A DNA stretch of 64,000 nt from JAKFDI01 sp036676235 (GCA_036676235.1 JAKFDI010000021.1:13171-77170), one strand, 5' to 3'. Positions 42,135-51,503 are shown, numbered from the stretch's first letter. Made by a program: numbers and translations. Notes: generated by a model not told the origin, from the sequence alone.

Positions 42135-44255
42135 TCAGGCCGCCTTGATCCTCAGATCGGGGTAACGCACGTGCTCGACGAGCTCCTGCGTGTCGCGACG
42201 CGGCGGCGCCGTCAGCAGGCTCACGACGATGATCACCGCGAAGCCGACGGGCACGCCGAACAGGCCGGCCGAGATCGGCTGGATGCCCCACCACAGGTTG
42301 TCGGCGACCGGGCTGGTCACGCCGAACAGGCCGCGCATCCAGGCTTGCGTGGTCGCCATGTAGTAGAAGGTCACGCCCAGCCCGGCGATCATGCCGAGCG
42401 AGGCGCCCCAGCGGTTGGCGCGCTTCCAGAAGATGCCCAGCACCAGCGCCGGGAAGAACGCCGAGGCCGCGAACGAGAACGCCGCCGAGACGAGGAACAG
42501 GATGTCCGCCGGCTTCTGAGCGGCGACTGCCGCCGCGGCCAGGGCCACCACCAGCAGCAGCGCCTTCGAGATCGTGACGCGGCGCGCCGTGGAGGCGTTG
42601 CGGTCGATCATCTTGTAGTAGAGGTCGTGGCTGAGCGCGTTGGCAATGGTCAGCAGCAGGCCATCGGCAGTGGACAGCGCCGCCGCCAGGCCGCCCGCCG
42701 CCACCATGCCGGAGACGACGTACGGCAGGCCACCGATCTCGGGCGTGGCGAGCACGATGATGTCGCCGCCGATCTTCATCTCGCTCAACTGGAAGATGCC
42801 GTCCTTGTTGATGTCGGCAACCGACAACAGGGTCGGATCGACCGCGGCCCAGTTCGCGATCCACGCCGGCAGCTGCGTGAAGGGCGTTCCGACGAGCACG
42901 TTGAAGACCTCGTATTTCACGAGCACCGCCAGTGCCGGCGCCGTGAAGTACAGCAGGAAGATGAAGAACAGCGACCACGTCACCGACTCGCGCGCCTGCC
43001 GCACCGACGGCGTCGTGTAGTAGCGCATCAGGATGTGCGGCAAGGCCGCGGTGCCCACCATCAGGCAGAACACCAGCGCGAGGAAGTTGCGCCTGGACAG
43101 ATCGAAAGCCGCCTGTTCCTCCGGCGTGCCGTCCGGATTGCCGGCGTAGATCTGCGAGTGGTTCGGCATGCCGCCTAGCGGCTTGGCGCGGGCCTCGTTG
43201 GCCGTTTTGCCGGCCGCGTAGGCGCGGCGTGCGTCTGCCTCGCTGGTGGGCAGTGCCGCCAGCGCCTTCTCTGCCGCCTGCACCTCCGCCGCGGGGCCGT
43301 TGGCGGCGCGCAGGTCGGCCAGGGTCTTCTGCGCAGCCGCCTTGTCGGCGGCCATGGCGGCGGGCACGTCCTTCAGCTTGGCGTCGAACTCGGCCGCCCG
43401 CGCCTTGAAGATGCCGGTGACCTCGAGTTCCTTCGGGTCGACGCGCAGCTCGTCGCCTTTGGCCGCCACCTTGGCGAGCTGGTAGCCGTAGATCGCCTGC
43501 GGCACCGGCACGCCGGTCTGCTTCACCGACAGCCACACCACCGGGATCATGTACGCAATGATCAGGATGATGTACTGCGCCACCTGAGTCCAGGTCACGG
43601 CGCGCATGCCGCCGAGGAACGAACACACCAGGATGCCGGCCAGCCCGACGAACACGCCGATCTCGAAGGCGAAGCCCGACAGCCGCGCGGTGATGATGCC
43701 CACGCCGTAGATCTGCGCCACCACATAGGTGAACGAGCAGAGGATGGCGGCGACGATGCCGAGAAAGCGGGGCAGGTTGCCCTCGTAGCGCGAGCCGAGG
43801 AAGTCGGGAATCGTGAACTGCCCGAACTTGCGCAGGTAAGGCGCGAGGAACAGCGCCACCAGGCAGTAGCCGCCGGTCCAGCCCATGATGAAGGCGAGAC
43901 CGCCGTAGCCGGTGAGGTACAGCGTGCCGGCCATGCCGATGAAGGAGGCGGCGCTCATCCAGTCGGCGCCGGTCGCCATGCCGTTGTACATCGCGGGCAC
44001 TCGCCGCCCGGCGACGTAGTACTCGGTCGCATCCGTCGTGCGGCTCATGATGCCGATGCCGGCATAGAGCAGCACGGTTGCGAACAGGAAGATGTAGCCG
44101 ATCCATTGCCTGGACAGGCCCATCTGCTCGAGGATGCCCAGGATGACCACGAAGGCGATGAAGCCGCCCGTGTACCAGGTGTAGACCTTGTTCAGCTGCT
44201 GCTTGAAGCCGCGGTGGGAGCCGACCCCGACCGCGTTGGGTGTAGTGCTCGCCAT
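42135..44255 (-). CDS. Sodium:solute symporter, VC_2705 (ActP-related) subfamily
   Basis: 706 residues from the ATG at 44255, eight bases after GAGGAG; an ATG at 44261 is too close to that site. About 13 transmembrane helices with SLC5 motifs: ATGADWMSAASFIGMAGTLY, GYGGLAFIMGWTGGYCLVAL, RAVTWTQVAQYIILI and AAALSTADGLLLTIANALSH. A hydrophilic alanine/lysine-rich insert of about 130 residues (roughly 275-400) interrupts the helices. The protein takes up small organic acids such as acetate, coupled to sodium; substrate not proven. The DUF4212 small-subunit gene lies upstream with touching ends. Confidence 0.92.
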   Translation of the reverse strand: MASTTPNAVGVGSHRGFKQQLNKVYTWYTGGFIAFVVILGILEQMGLSRQWIGYIFLFATVLLYAGIGIMSRTTDATEYYVAGRRVPAMYNGMATGADWMSAASFIGMAGTLYLTGYGGLAFIMGWTGGYCLVALFLAPYLRKFGQFTIPDFLGSRYEGNLPRFLGIVAAILCSFTYVVAQIYGVGIITARLSGFAFEIGVFVGLAGILVCSFLGGMRAVTWTQVAQYIILIIAYMIPVVWLSVKQTGVPVPQAIYGYQLAKVAAKGDELRVDPKELEVTGIFKARAAEFDAKLKDVPAAMAADKAAAQKTLADLRAANGPAAEVQAAEKALAALPTSEADARRAYAAGKTANEARAKPLGGMPNHSQIYAGNPDGTPEEQAAFDLSRRNFLALVFCLMVGTAALPHILMRYYTTPSVRQARESVTWSLFFIFLLYFTAPALAVLVKYEVFNVLVGTPFTQLPAWIANWAAVDPTLLSVADINKDGIFQLSEMKIGGDIIVLATPEIGGLPYVVSGMVAAGGLAAALSTADGLLLTIANALSHDLYYKMIDRNASTARRVTISKALLLVVALAAAAVAAQKPADILFLVSAAFSFAASAFFPALVLGIFWKRANRWGASLGMIAGLGVTFYYMATTQAWMRGLFGVTSPVADNLWWGIQPISAGLFGVPVGFAVIIVVSLLTAPPRRDTQELVEHVRYPDLRIKAA

Positions 44256-44257
44256 GG

Positions 44258-44521
44258 TCATTGCTCCTCGTCTTCTTCGACGCCGTGCTCGATGTCGAGC
44301 CGGTTCATGTACCAGGCATAGAACCCGATGATCGCCACGTAGACGATCAACGCGCCCTGCGCGCCCACCCAGAAGCTGAACGGCCAGCCGAAGAAGCTGA
44401 AGTTCAGGTCGCGGGCGAAGTACCCGATCACGAAGGTCACGAAGAACCAGATGGCCAGAAGAATGCCGGTGATGCGCAGGTTCTTCTGCCAGTACCGGCG
44501 GTGCCTGTCCGTCAATTGCAT
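44258..44521 (-). CDS. DUF4212 symporter small subunit
   Basis: 87 residues from the ATG at 44521, six bases after GGAGA; a start at 44545 would put that site inside the gene. Two transmembrane helices: GILLAIWFFVTFVIGYF (about 22-38) and a second around VGAQGALIVYVAIIGFYAWY (about 52-71). An N-terminal R-H-R-R-Y-W segment and an acidic tail match the small subunit that accompanies VC_2705-type symporters. Its stop is immediately followed by the symporter start region, so the two are translationally linked. Inner membrane. Confidence 0.93.
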   Translation of the reverse strand: MQLTDRHRRYWQKNLRITGILLAIWFFVTFVIGYFARDLNFSFFGWPFSFWVGAQGALIVYVAIIGFYAWYMNRLDIEHGVEEDEEQ

Positions 44522-44650
44522 GTCATGTCTCCATGTGCTCATCACCGGGAAACGCCCCGGCGCCTCTCATGCCGCCGCGCGGCGTGTTCCGCGCGTGTGC
44601 CTGGCGGCCTCCGCTTCGCGGCTGCGCCTGAAGCGCCGCCGCGGTGCCTG

Positions 44651-45235
44651 TCACGCCGCGAGCCCGGTTTCGCGCTGAAGCTGCGCGGCGATCTTGGGCT
44701 CGAAACCCTGAAGGTGGCGGATGACCCGCCGTGCCTTGTCGGGCTCCTGGCGATCCACGTGTACCCGCGCCAGCTGGTACCAGCCGTAGGGGCTCATGGG
44801 TTGCAGTTCGGTGTTGCGTTCGAGGGCGGTGACAGCCTCGTCGAAGCGGCGCAGGCGGATCAGCACCAGCCCCAAGCCATACCAGGCGCGGTCGAGCTTC
44901 TCGTCGAGCGCGAGGGCGCGCTCGAAGGCGTGCCGGGCTTCGTCGAGGCGGTCGGCGCGCTCGAGCAGGAAGGCGAGGTTGAACCAGTCGGCGGCGCGTC
45001 CCGCCGGATGCGCCTGCACCAGCGCCTGCGCGTCAACCAGCGCTTCGTCGGCCCGCCCGAGTTCGGCGCGCAGGTGCGCCCGGCTCGCGAGCGCGTAGGC
45101 ATCGGTGGGCCAGCGCGCCAGCATCTGCGAGAACGCTGTCTCGGCCGCTGCGCGCCGGTTGATCACCAGCGCGCCGATGGCACGCAGCTTCAGGCGCCAA
45201 TAGCCAAGGCGATTGGCAAGGCGATTCAACGGCAT
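44651..45235 (-). CDS. Tetratricopeptide-repeat protein
   Basis: 194 residues from the ATG at 45235. Four to five TPR-like helix pairs, for example AETAFSQMLARWPTDAYALA, DWFNLAFLLERADRLDEARH, AWYGLGLVLIRLRRFDEAVT and GWYQLARVHVDRQEPDKARR. The start region is basic (RLANRLGYWRLKLRA), with no signal peptide. TPRs mediate protein-protein contacts; the partner is unknown. Its start overlaps the end of the small membrane-protein gene upstream by 10 bp, so they are one operon and probably work together. It precedes the DUF4212 gene's 5' side across 129 bp. Confidence 0.85.
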   Translation of the reverse strand: MPLNRLANRLGYWRLKLRAIGALVINRRAAAETAFSQMLARWPTDAYALASRAHLRAELGRADEALVDAQALVQAHPAGRAADWFNLAFLLERADRLDEARHAFERALALDEKLDRAWYGLGLVLIRLRRFDEAVTALERNTELQPMSPYGWYQLARVHVDRQEPDKARRVIRHLQGFEPKIAAQLQRETGLAA

Positions 45236-45522
45236 GCGTGCGCTCCCGCTTGCAGACACAACTGGATCTTCAGCACCGTCACGACCAGCCACACCATGGC
45301 CAGCAGCACGAAGGTGGCCAACGGAATGTGGCGGTCGAGCACCACTTTCGGGGAGACCCGCCGCACGCCCTTGGTGAAGGGCGAGGTCAGGACCTGCAGC
45401 AGGCGGTAGAAGAAATTGCTGTCGCGCCGGCGTCCGGCGAGCAGACCGAGCAGGAACTGGCCTGCGATAGCCAGCAGCGCAATCTCCGCGACCAGCTTGA
45501 TGGACATCACGATCAACAGCAT
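45226..45522 (-). CDS. Small two-helix membrane protein, function unknown
   Basis: 98 residues from the ATG at 45522 (a start at 45570 would add 16 non-hydrophobic residues). Helix 1 is about residues 5-27 (IKLVAEIALLAIAGQFLLGL). A basic loop with FTKGVRRVSPKVVLDRHIP follows, and helix 2 is about 67-87 (LATFVLLAMVWLVVTVLKI). The layout is faintly like YggT proteins, but I do not recognise the family with certainty. It overlaps the TPR gene by 10 bp, suggesting a membrane anchor for a TPR partner. Divergent from prfB. Confidence 0.75.
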   Translation of the reverse strand: MLLIVMSIKLVAEIALLAIAGQFLLGLLAGRRRDSNFFYRLLQVLTSPFTKGVRRVSPKVVLDRHIPLATFVLLAMVWLVVTVLKIQLCLQAGAHACR

Positions 45523-45738
45523 GAATGCGCGCGACCCCGTTCCGTGTGAAGGCGATTCTTGCCGGCGCACTTACAGGCGACTGACAAAGTTCCCGTCGGT
45601 GCGCCCGTCGTATTCGGGACTAACCCTTGGCACCCGGGCAACCGGCTTGCTCAGCATGCGCCCGAGAGCGTTGCCGCGCACGCCGGCCGCTCGAAAGCTG
45701 CGTGCGAAAATGCGCACCCCCTCGAAGGAAGACTCCCC

Positions 45739-46843
45739 ATGGACATCGAACGCATCAACGCCATTGGCGCCACCATCGACGACCTCAGCGCCCGCACCGC
45801 GGCGCTACGGGGGTATCTTTGACTACGACCGCAAAGCTCTGCGGCTGAACGAAGTCAACGCCGCGCTCGAGAACCCGAACGTCTGGAACGAGCCCAAGCG
45901 CGCGCAGGAACTCGGGCGCGAGAAGCGCAGCCTGGATACCGTGGTCGAGACCATCGACCACCTGACGAGCAACCTGGCCGACAACGCCGAGCTCTACGAC
46001 ATGGCCCGCGACGAAGGCGATGTCGACTCGCTGGCGGCCATCGAGGCCGACGCGGGCAAGCTCGAAGCCATCGTCGACCAGCTCGAATTCCGCCGGATGT
46101 TCAACAACCCGGCCGACCCCTCCAACTGCTTCATCGACATCCAGGCCGGCGCCGGCGGCACCGAAGCCTGCGACTGGGCGCAGATGCTGCTGCGCCAATA
46201 CCTCAAGTACTGCGAGCGCAAGGGCTTCAAGGCCGAGGTGATGGAAGAGACCGAGGGCGACGTGGCTGGCATCCGCGGCGCCACGATCAAGGTCGAGGGC
46301 GAATACGCCTTCGGCCTGCTGCGCACAGAGACCGGCGTGCACCGCCTGGTGCGCAAGAGTCCCTTCGATTCCTCGGGCGGGCGGCACACCAGCTTCGCCA
46401 GCCTCTTCGTCTACCCGGAAGTCGACGAGTCGATCGAGATCGACATCAACCCGGCCGACGTGCGCACCGACACCTACCGCGCCAGCGGCGCGGGTGGCCA
46501 GCACATCAACAAGACCGATTCGGCGGTGCGGCTCACGCACGTGCCCACCGGCATCGTGGTGCAGTGCCAGAACGACCGCTCGCAGCACCGCAACCGCGAC
46601 GAGGCCTGGCAGATGCTGCGCTCACGCCTGTACGAGCACGAGATGCGCAAGCAGATGGAAGCGCAGCAGAAGCTGGAGGACACCAAGACCGACGTCGGCT
46701 GGGGCCACCAGATTCGCAGCTATGTGCTCGACCAGAGCCGCATCAAGGACCTGCGCACCAACGTCGAGATCAGCAACACCCAGAAGGTGCTGGATGGCGA
46801 TCTCGACCCCTTCATCGAAGCGAGCCTCAAGCAGGGCGTCTAG
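45739..46843 (+). CDS. prfB: Peptide chain release factor 2, expressed by programmed +1 frameshift
   Basis: 367 residues joined from 45739-45819 and 45821-46843. The first 27 codons end at an in-frame TGA (45820-45822); shifting +1 gives a continuous RF2. Key motifs are the stop-recognition tripeptide S-P-F in VRKSPFDSSGGRHTS, and the peptidyl-transferase GGQ in ASGAGGQHINKTDSAVRL. RF2 releases nascent chains at UGA and UAA. The ATG at 45739 follows GGAAG. It is divergent from the small membrane protein and 49 bp upstream of pepN. In many Burkholderiales lysS follows prfB; here it does not. Confidence 0.97.
45805..45823 (+). promoter_or_regulatory. prfB +1 frameshift (recoding) site
   Basis: Shine-Dalgarno-like run CGGGGG, spacer TAT, then the slippery CTT followed by TGA and C: the canonical RF2 autoregulatory arrangement. 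Low RF2 lengthens the pause at TGA, and tRNA-Leu slips +1 so the full protein is made; ample RF2 terminates at codon 28. Confidence 0.95.
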
Positions 46844-46892
46844 ATGACCTCCGCCACCGCGCGCCCATCCAAGAACGACATGGAGATTCCCG

Positions 46893-49571
46893 ATGCGTGA
46901 AGGCACCGCCCCCCTGACCCGCCGCGAGGACTACGCGGCCCCGGCGTTCTGGATACGCAGCGTCGACCTCACCTTCGACCTCGACCCGGCCAAGACGCTG
47001 GTCACGAGCCGCATGCAGATCGAGCGCAACGACGGCGTCGCCGCCGCGTCGCTCAAGCTGCATGGCGAAGACCTGACGCTGCTGCGTGTGCAGGCCAACG
47101 GCGAATCGGTCTCCTTCCGCCATGAAGACGGGCTGCTGATCATCGACAACCTGCCCGAAGGCAGCTTTACGCTGGAGATCCGCAATACCTGCGCGCCCGA
47201 GAAGAACACGCAGCTCTCGGGGCTCTACACCTCCAGCGGCGGCTTCTTCACGCAGTGCGAGGCCGAGGGCTTCCGGCGCATCACCTTCTTCCTGGACCGC
47301 CCCGACGTGATGGCGATCTACACCGTCACGATGCGCGCCGACAAGGCGAAGTACCCGGTGCTGCTGTCCAACGGCAACCTGCTGGAACAGGGCGACATAG
47401 ACAAGGGCCGCCACTTCGCCAAGTGGCACGACCCCTTCCCGAAACCCAGCTATCTGTTCGCGCTGGTCGCGGCCGACCTGGTGGCGCGCGAGCAATGGGT
47501 GCGCACGCGCTCGGGCCGCGACCACCTGCTGCAGGTCTACGTGCGCCGCGGCGATCTCGACAAGACCGAGCACGCCATGAACTCGCTCATCGCGAGCGTG
47601 GTGTGGGACCAGGCACGCTTCGGCCTCGCGCTCGACCTGGAGCGTTTCATGATCGTCGCGGTGGGCGACTTCAACATGGGCGCGATGGAGAACAAGGGCC
47701 TGAACATCTTCAACACGAAGTACGTTCTGGCGAACCCAGCCACGGCGACTGATGCGGATTACGCCGGCATCGAAAGCGTGGTCGGCCACGAGTACTTCCA
47801 CAACTGGACCGGCAACCGCATCACCTGCCGCGACTGGTTCCAGCTGAGCCTGAAAGAAGGACTCACGGTCTTTCGCGACCAGGAGTTCAGCATGGACATG
47901 GCCGGCACGCCGTCCGCGCGCGCGGCCAAGCGCATCGACGACGTGCGCGTGCTGCGCCAGAACCAGTTCCCCGAAGACGCCGGCCCGATGGCGCATCCGG
48001 TGCGCCCCGACAGCTATGTCGAGATCAACAACTTCTACACGGCCACCGTCTACGACAAGGGTGCGGAAGTGGTGCGCATGATGCAGACGCTGGTGGGCCG
48101 CGAGGGCTTTGCCAAAGGCATCACGCTGTACTTCGAGCGCCACGATGGCCATGCCGTCACCTGCGACGATTTCGCGCAGGCGATTGCCGATGCCAACCCC
48201 GAGAGCCAGCTCGCCCGCAAGCTGCCCGAGTTCAAGCGCTGGTACAGCCAGGCCGGCACGCCGCGCCTGACCGCGCGCGGACGTTACGACGCGCCGACAC
48301 GCAGCTACACGCTGTCGCTGGAGCAGAGCTCAATGGCATCGGCCACGCAGCCGGACAAGCAGCCCTGCGTGATCCCGGTGGCGATGGGTCTCGTGGGTGC
48401 CAACGGCCGCGCCATCCCGCTGCAGCTCGAAGGCGAAAGCGAGCCGGTGGGCACGGATCGCGTGCTGGTGCTGTCCGAGCAGCGCAACTTCTACACCTTC
48501 GTCAACGTCGATGCCGAGCCGGTGCCCTCGCTGCTGCGCGGCTTCTCGGCACCGGTGACGCTGGCCGACGGCCTCACCGACACGCAACTGCTCACCCTGC
48601 TGCAGCACGACACCGACGCCTTCAACCGCTGGGAAGCGGGCCAGCGCCTCGCCCTCGAGCGCCTGCTCGCCAGCCTGCGCAACGGCGGCGAACTGGTGCT
48701 CGACGCGCCCTTCATCGATGCGATGCGCGCCGTGCTCATGCACCCGGCACTCGACGCCGCGTTCAAGGAACTCGCGCTCACGCTGCCGAGCGAGGTCTAC
48801 ATCGCCGAGCAGATGGACGTGGTCGACCCGCAGCGCATCCACGCCGCACGCGAGGCGATGAAGCTGCAGCTCGCGCAGGCGCTGCGCAGCGACTGGGAAG
48901 CCACCTTCGAGGCCAACCAGACGACCGGCAGCTACTCGCCCGATCCGGTCTCGGCCGGCCGGCGCGCGCTCGCCAACCTGTCGCTCGCGATGCTGTGCCT
49001 GGACGCCGTGACCCGCGGCGACAACATCTGGCCGGGCCGCGCCTACCAGCGCTTCAAGGACGCGGCCAACATGACCGACCGCCAGGGCGCGCTGCTGGCG
49101 CTGCTCGGCTGCCATTCGCCGCTGGCCGACGAGGCCCTGGCGCGCTTTCACGCTCTGTTCCGCGGCGAGGCGCTGGTGATCGACAAGTGGTTCAGCTTCC
49201 AGGCGACCGCGCCCGAGCACAACGGCCGCGTGTTCAATCGCGTGAAAGCGCTGATGTCGCACCCCGACTTCAGCATGAAGAACCCCAACCGCGCGCGCAG
49301 CCTCGTGGCCGCGCTGTGCATGGGCAACCCGGCGGCCTTCCACCGTGCCGATGCGGCGGGCTACGTGTTCTGGGCCGACCGCGTGCTGGAGCTCGACGCC
49401 ATCAACCCGCAGCTCGCCGCCCGGCTGGCGCGCGTGATGGACCGCTGGGCGCGGCTTGCCGAGCCCTATCGCAGTGCCGCCCGCGAGGCCCTGACCCGCG
49501 TGTCGGCGAAGTTCGATCTGTCCAACGACGTGCGAGAGATCGTCACGCGTGCACTGGAGTCCGGTCAATGA
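46893..49571 (+). CDS. pepN: Aminopeptidase N
   Basis: 892 residues. M1 metallopeptidase: the exopeptidase motif G-A-M-E-N at residues 263-267 (MGAMENKGLNIFNTKYVLA), and the zinc site HEYFHNW with His299, Glu300, His303 and the distal Glu in LKEGLTVFRDQEF. The N-terminal beta domain begins about YAAPAFWIRSVDLTF; the remaining half is the Ig-like and helical DUF3458 domains. It cleaves N-terminal residues from peptides in the cytoplasm. The full length is slightly above E. coli PepN (870). The pepN-fbp order is conserved in Comamonadaceae as I recall it. Confidence 0.97.
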   Translation: MREGTAPLTRREDYAAPAFWIRSVDLTFDLDPAKTLVTSRMQIERNDGVAAASLKLHGEDLTLLRVQANGESVSFRHEDGLLIIDNLPEGSFTLEIRNTCAPEKNTQLSGLYTSSGGFFTQCEAEGFRRITFFLDRPDVMAIYTVTMRADKAKYPVLLSNGNLLEQGDIDKGRHFAKWHDPFPKPSYLFALVAADLVAREQWVRTRSGRDHLLQVYVRRGDLDKTEHAMNSLIASVVWDQARFGLALDLERFMIVAVGDFNMGAMENKGLNIFNTKYVLANPATATDADYAGIESVVGHEYFHNWTGNRITCRDWFQLSLKEGLTVFRDQEFSMDMAGTPSARAAKRIDDVRVLRQNQFPEDAGPMAHPVRPDSYVEINNFYTATVYDKGAEVVRMMQTLVGREGFAKGITLYFERHDGHAVTCDDFAQAIADANPESQLARKLPEFKRWYSQAGTPRLTARGRYDAPTRSYTLSLEQSSMASATQPDKQPCVIPVAMGLVGANGRAIPLQLEGESEPVGTDRVLVLSEQRNFYTFVNVDAEPVPSLLRGFSAPVTLADGLTDTQLLTLLQHDTDAFNRWEAGQRLALERLLASLRNGGELVLDAPFIDAMRAVLMHPALDAAFKELALTLPSEVYIAEQMDVVDPQRIHAAREAMKLQLAQALRSDWEATFEANQTTGSYSPDPVSAGRRALANLSLAMLCLDAVTRGDNIWPGRAYQRFKDAANMTDRQGALLALLGCHSPLADEALARFHALFRGEALVIDKWFSFQATAPEHNGRVFNRVKALMSHPDFSMKNPNRARSLVAALCMGNPAAFHRADAAGYVFWADRVLELDAINPQLAARLARVMDRWARLAEPYRSAAREALTRVSAKFDLSNDVREIVTRALESGQ

Positions 49572-49633
49572 ATACCCTATCGATGTCGATCATTTCAGCA
49601 GCGGGTCGAGCGCCGGGCCGCCTTGCAGGCCGC

Positions 49634-49743
49634 GCCGGTCGAGGACGACCGGCTCTTCGTGCCGTCCATGCCGGCGCCAGCCGGCATGGAGCCGCGGCAC
49701 TCAGCCCCAAGCCGGCCCGCCCCCCCTTGGGGGGCCGGCCGGC
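49634..49743. repeat. Cluster of three hairpins between pepN and fbp
   Basis: Three successive palindromes: 49634-49653 (8-bp perfect stem GCCGGTCG), 49665-49690 (11-bp perfect stem TCCATGCCGGC, loop GCCA) and 49711-49743 (15-bp stem with one mismatch, GCCGGCCCGCCCCCC). They fill most of the 196-bp gap. The third sits 25 bp before the fbp ATG. The region is likely a palindromic intergenic element or a processing/terminator region; no T-run follows. Confidence 0.6.
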
Positions 49744-49767
49744 GTATTCGACGGACGGGGGGCTCCA

Positions 49768-50787
49768 ATGAAAATCATCAGCCTTACTCAATATCTTGTG
49801 GAGCAGCAGCGCCAGCACGGCAACATTCCGGGCCAGCTGCGGCTCTTGATCGAGGTCGTCGCGCGCGCCTGCAAGCGCATCAGCATCAGCGTCAACAAGG
49901 GTGCGCTCGGCGGCGTGCTGGGCAGCGCCCAGACCGAGAACGTGCAGGGCGAAGTGCAGAAGAAGCTCGACATCATCTCCAACGAGGTGCTGATCGAGGC
50001 CAACGAATGGGGCGGCCACCTCGCGGCGCTCGCCAGCGAGGAAATGGACACCATCCACCTCGTGCCCAACCGCTATCCGCAGGGCGAGTACCTGCTGATG
50101 TACGACCCGCTGGACGGCTCGTCCAACATCGACGTGAACGTGAGCATCGGCACCATCTTCTCGGTGCTCAAGAAGGCCGACCACGAGGGCGTGAGCGAGC
50201 GCGACTTCCTGCAGCCGGGCGCGCAGCAGGTGGCCGCCGGCTACTGCGTCTACGGCCCGCAGACCATGCTGGTGCTGACGGTGGGCGACGGCGTGGCGAT
50301 GTTCACGCTCGACCGAGAGCAGGGTTCGTGGACGCTGACGCAGGAGAACGTGCGCATTCCGGAAGACACCCGCGAATTCGCCATCAACATGAGCAACATG
50401 CGCCACTGGGATGCGCCGGTGAAACGCTACATCGACGAATGCCTGGCCGGCGCGGAAGGCCCGCGCGGCAAGGACTTCAACATGCGCTGGATAGCGAGCA
50501 TGGTGGCCGACGTGCACCGCATCCTCACGCGCGGCGGTGTCTTCATGTACCCCTGGGACAAGCGCGAACCGCAGAAGCCCGGCAAGCTGCGCCTGATGTA
50601 CGAGGCCAACCCGATGGGCTTCCTCGTCGAGCAGGCCGGCGGCGCGGCCACCAACGGGCGCGAACGCATCCTCGACATCGTGCCGAGCAAGCTGCACGAG
50701 CGCGTGAGCGTGATCCTCGGCTCGAAGAACGAGGTCGAGCGCGTGACGCGCTACCACCTCGAAGCCACCAAGGAAACTTCCAAGTGA
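49768..50787 (+). CDS. fbp: Class I fructose-1,6-bisphosphatase
   Basis: 339 residues from the ATG at 49768. The class I FBPase metal and phosphate motifs are intact: ALASEEMDTIHLV, YDPLDGSSNIDVNVSIGTIF, SNMRHWDAPVKRYIDE, WIASMVADVHRILTRGGVF, and LRLMYEANPMGFLVEQAGG with the family Cys replaced. It hydrolyses fructose-1,6-bisphosphate to fructose-6-phosphate in gluconeogenesis and in the Calvin cycle of autotrophs. No cbb genes are visible, so the gluconeogenic role is likely. pepN precedes it and a histidine phosphatase follows by 26 bp. Confidence 0.96.
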   Translation: MKIISLTQYLVEQQRQHGNIPGQLRLLIEVVARACKRISISVNKGALGGVLGSAQTENVQGEVQKKLDIISNEVLIEANEWGGHLAALASEEMDTIHLVPNRYPQGEYLLMYDPLDGSSNIDVNVSIGTIFSVLKKADHEGVSERDFLQPGAQQVAAGYCVYGPQTMLVLTVGDGVAMFTLDREQGSWTLTQENVRIPEDTREFAINMSNMRHWDAPVKRYIDECLAGAEGPRGKDFNMRWIASMVADVHRILTRGGVFMYPWDKREPQKPGKLRLMYEANPMGFLVEQAGGAATNGRERILDIVPSKLHERVSVILGSKNEVERVTRYHLEATKETSK

Positions 50788-50813
50788 CGGCACAGCGCAG
50801 CGGACGACTCTGA

Positions 50814-51485
50814 ATGGGAACCCTCTACCTCGTGCGCCACGGCCAGGCCTCGTTCGGCGCCGACGACTACGACAAGCTCAGCGATCTCGGCCACCGCCAG
50901 TGCGTGCGCCTGGGCGAATACTTCCGCGACAAGGGCGTGCGCTTCGATGCCGCCATCGTCGGCACGCTGCGCCGGCAGGAAGAATCGCTCGCCGGCATCG
51001 CGCAAGGGCTGGGCTGGGACCCGAAGCCGCTCGCACGGCCGGGGCTGAACGAATACGACAGCCACGCCGTCATCAGCGCCTTCCACACCGAGCCGCTCGC
51101 CAAGCCCACGTCCACGGAGATGGTGCGCCACCACTTCCGCCTGCTGCGCGACGGCCTCGGCCGCTGGATGGACGGCCGCAGTGCGCCGCTGGGCATGCCC
51201 AGCTACGCCGAGTTCGTGGCCGGCGTGAACGGCGTGCTCGACCACGTGCGAGAGAACCACTTCGAGCAGAAGGTGCTGGTCGTCTCCAGCGGTGGACCGA
51301 TCTCCACGGCCGTCGGCCAGGTGCTGGGCATGTCGCCTGCGGCGACGATCGAACTCAATCTGCGCATCCGCAACAGCTCGGTGACCGAGTTCACCTTCAC
51401 GCCCAAGCGGCACATGCTGCTGACCTACAACACCCTGCCTCACCTCGACGCGTCAGCCTATGAGACATGGGTCACCTACGCCTGA
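50814..51485 (+). CDS. Histidine-phosphatase superfamily protein with altered second His
   Basis: 223 residues from the ATG at 50814. The branch-1 signature YLVRHGQASFG gives the nucleophilic His; the second R is in GTLRRQEESLA. In place of the second catalytic H-G-G motif it has VVSSGGPISTAV, so the proton-donor His is Ser/Gly. This substitution suggests a distinct mechanism, altered activity or loss. It resembles a subgroup found in Burkholderiales beside fbp. Cytoplasmic. The tRNA-Thr gene starts 36 bp after the stop. Confidence 0.85.
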   Translation: MGTLYLVRHGQASFGADDYDKLSDLGHRQCVRLGEYFRDKGVRFDAAIVGTLRRQEESLAGIAQGLGWDPKPLARPGLNEYDSHAVISAFHTEPLAKPTSTEMVRHHFRLLRDGLGRWMDGRSAPLGMPSYAEFVAGVNGVLDHVRENHFEQKVLVVSSGGPISTAVGQVLGMSPAATIELNLRIRNSSVTEFTFTPKRHMLLTYNTLPHLDASAYETWVTYA

Positions 51486-51503
51486 TCGAACAAGCCTGCG
51501 TGG

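Noticed and set aside
33594..43178. Long plus-strand frames (about 1000 codons each at 33594-36659 and 39969-43178)
   Set aside because: Both lie opposite genes with clear catalytic motifs and show only low-complexity composition.
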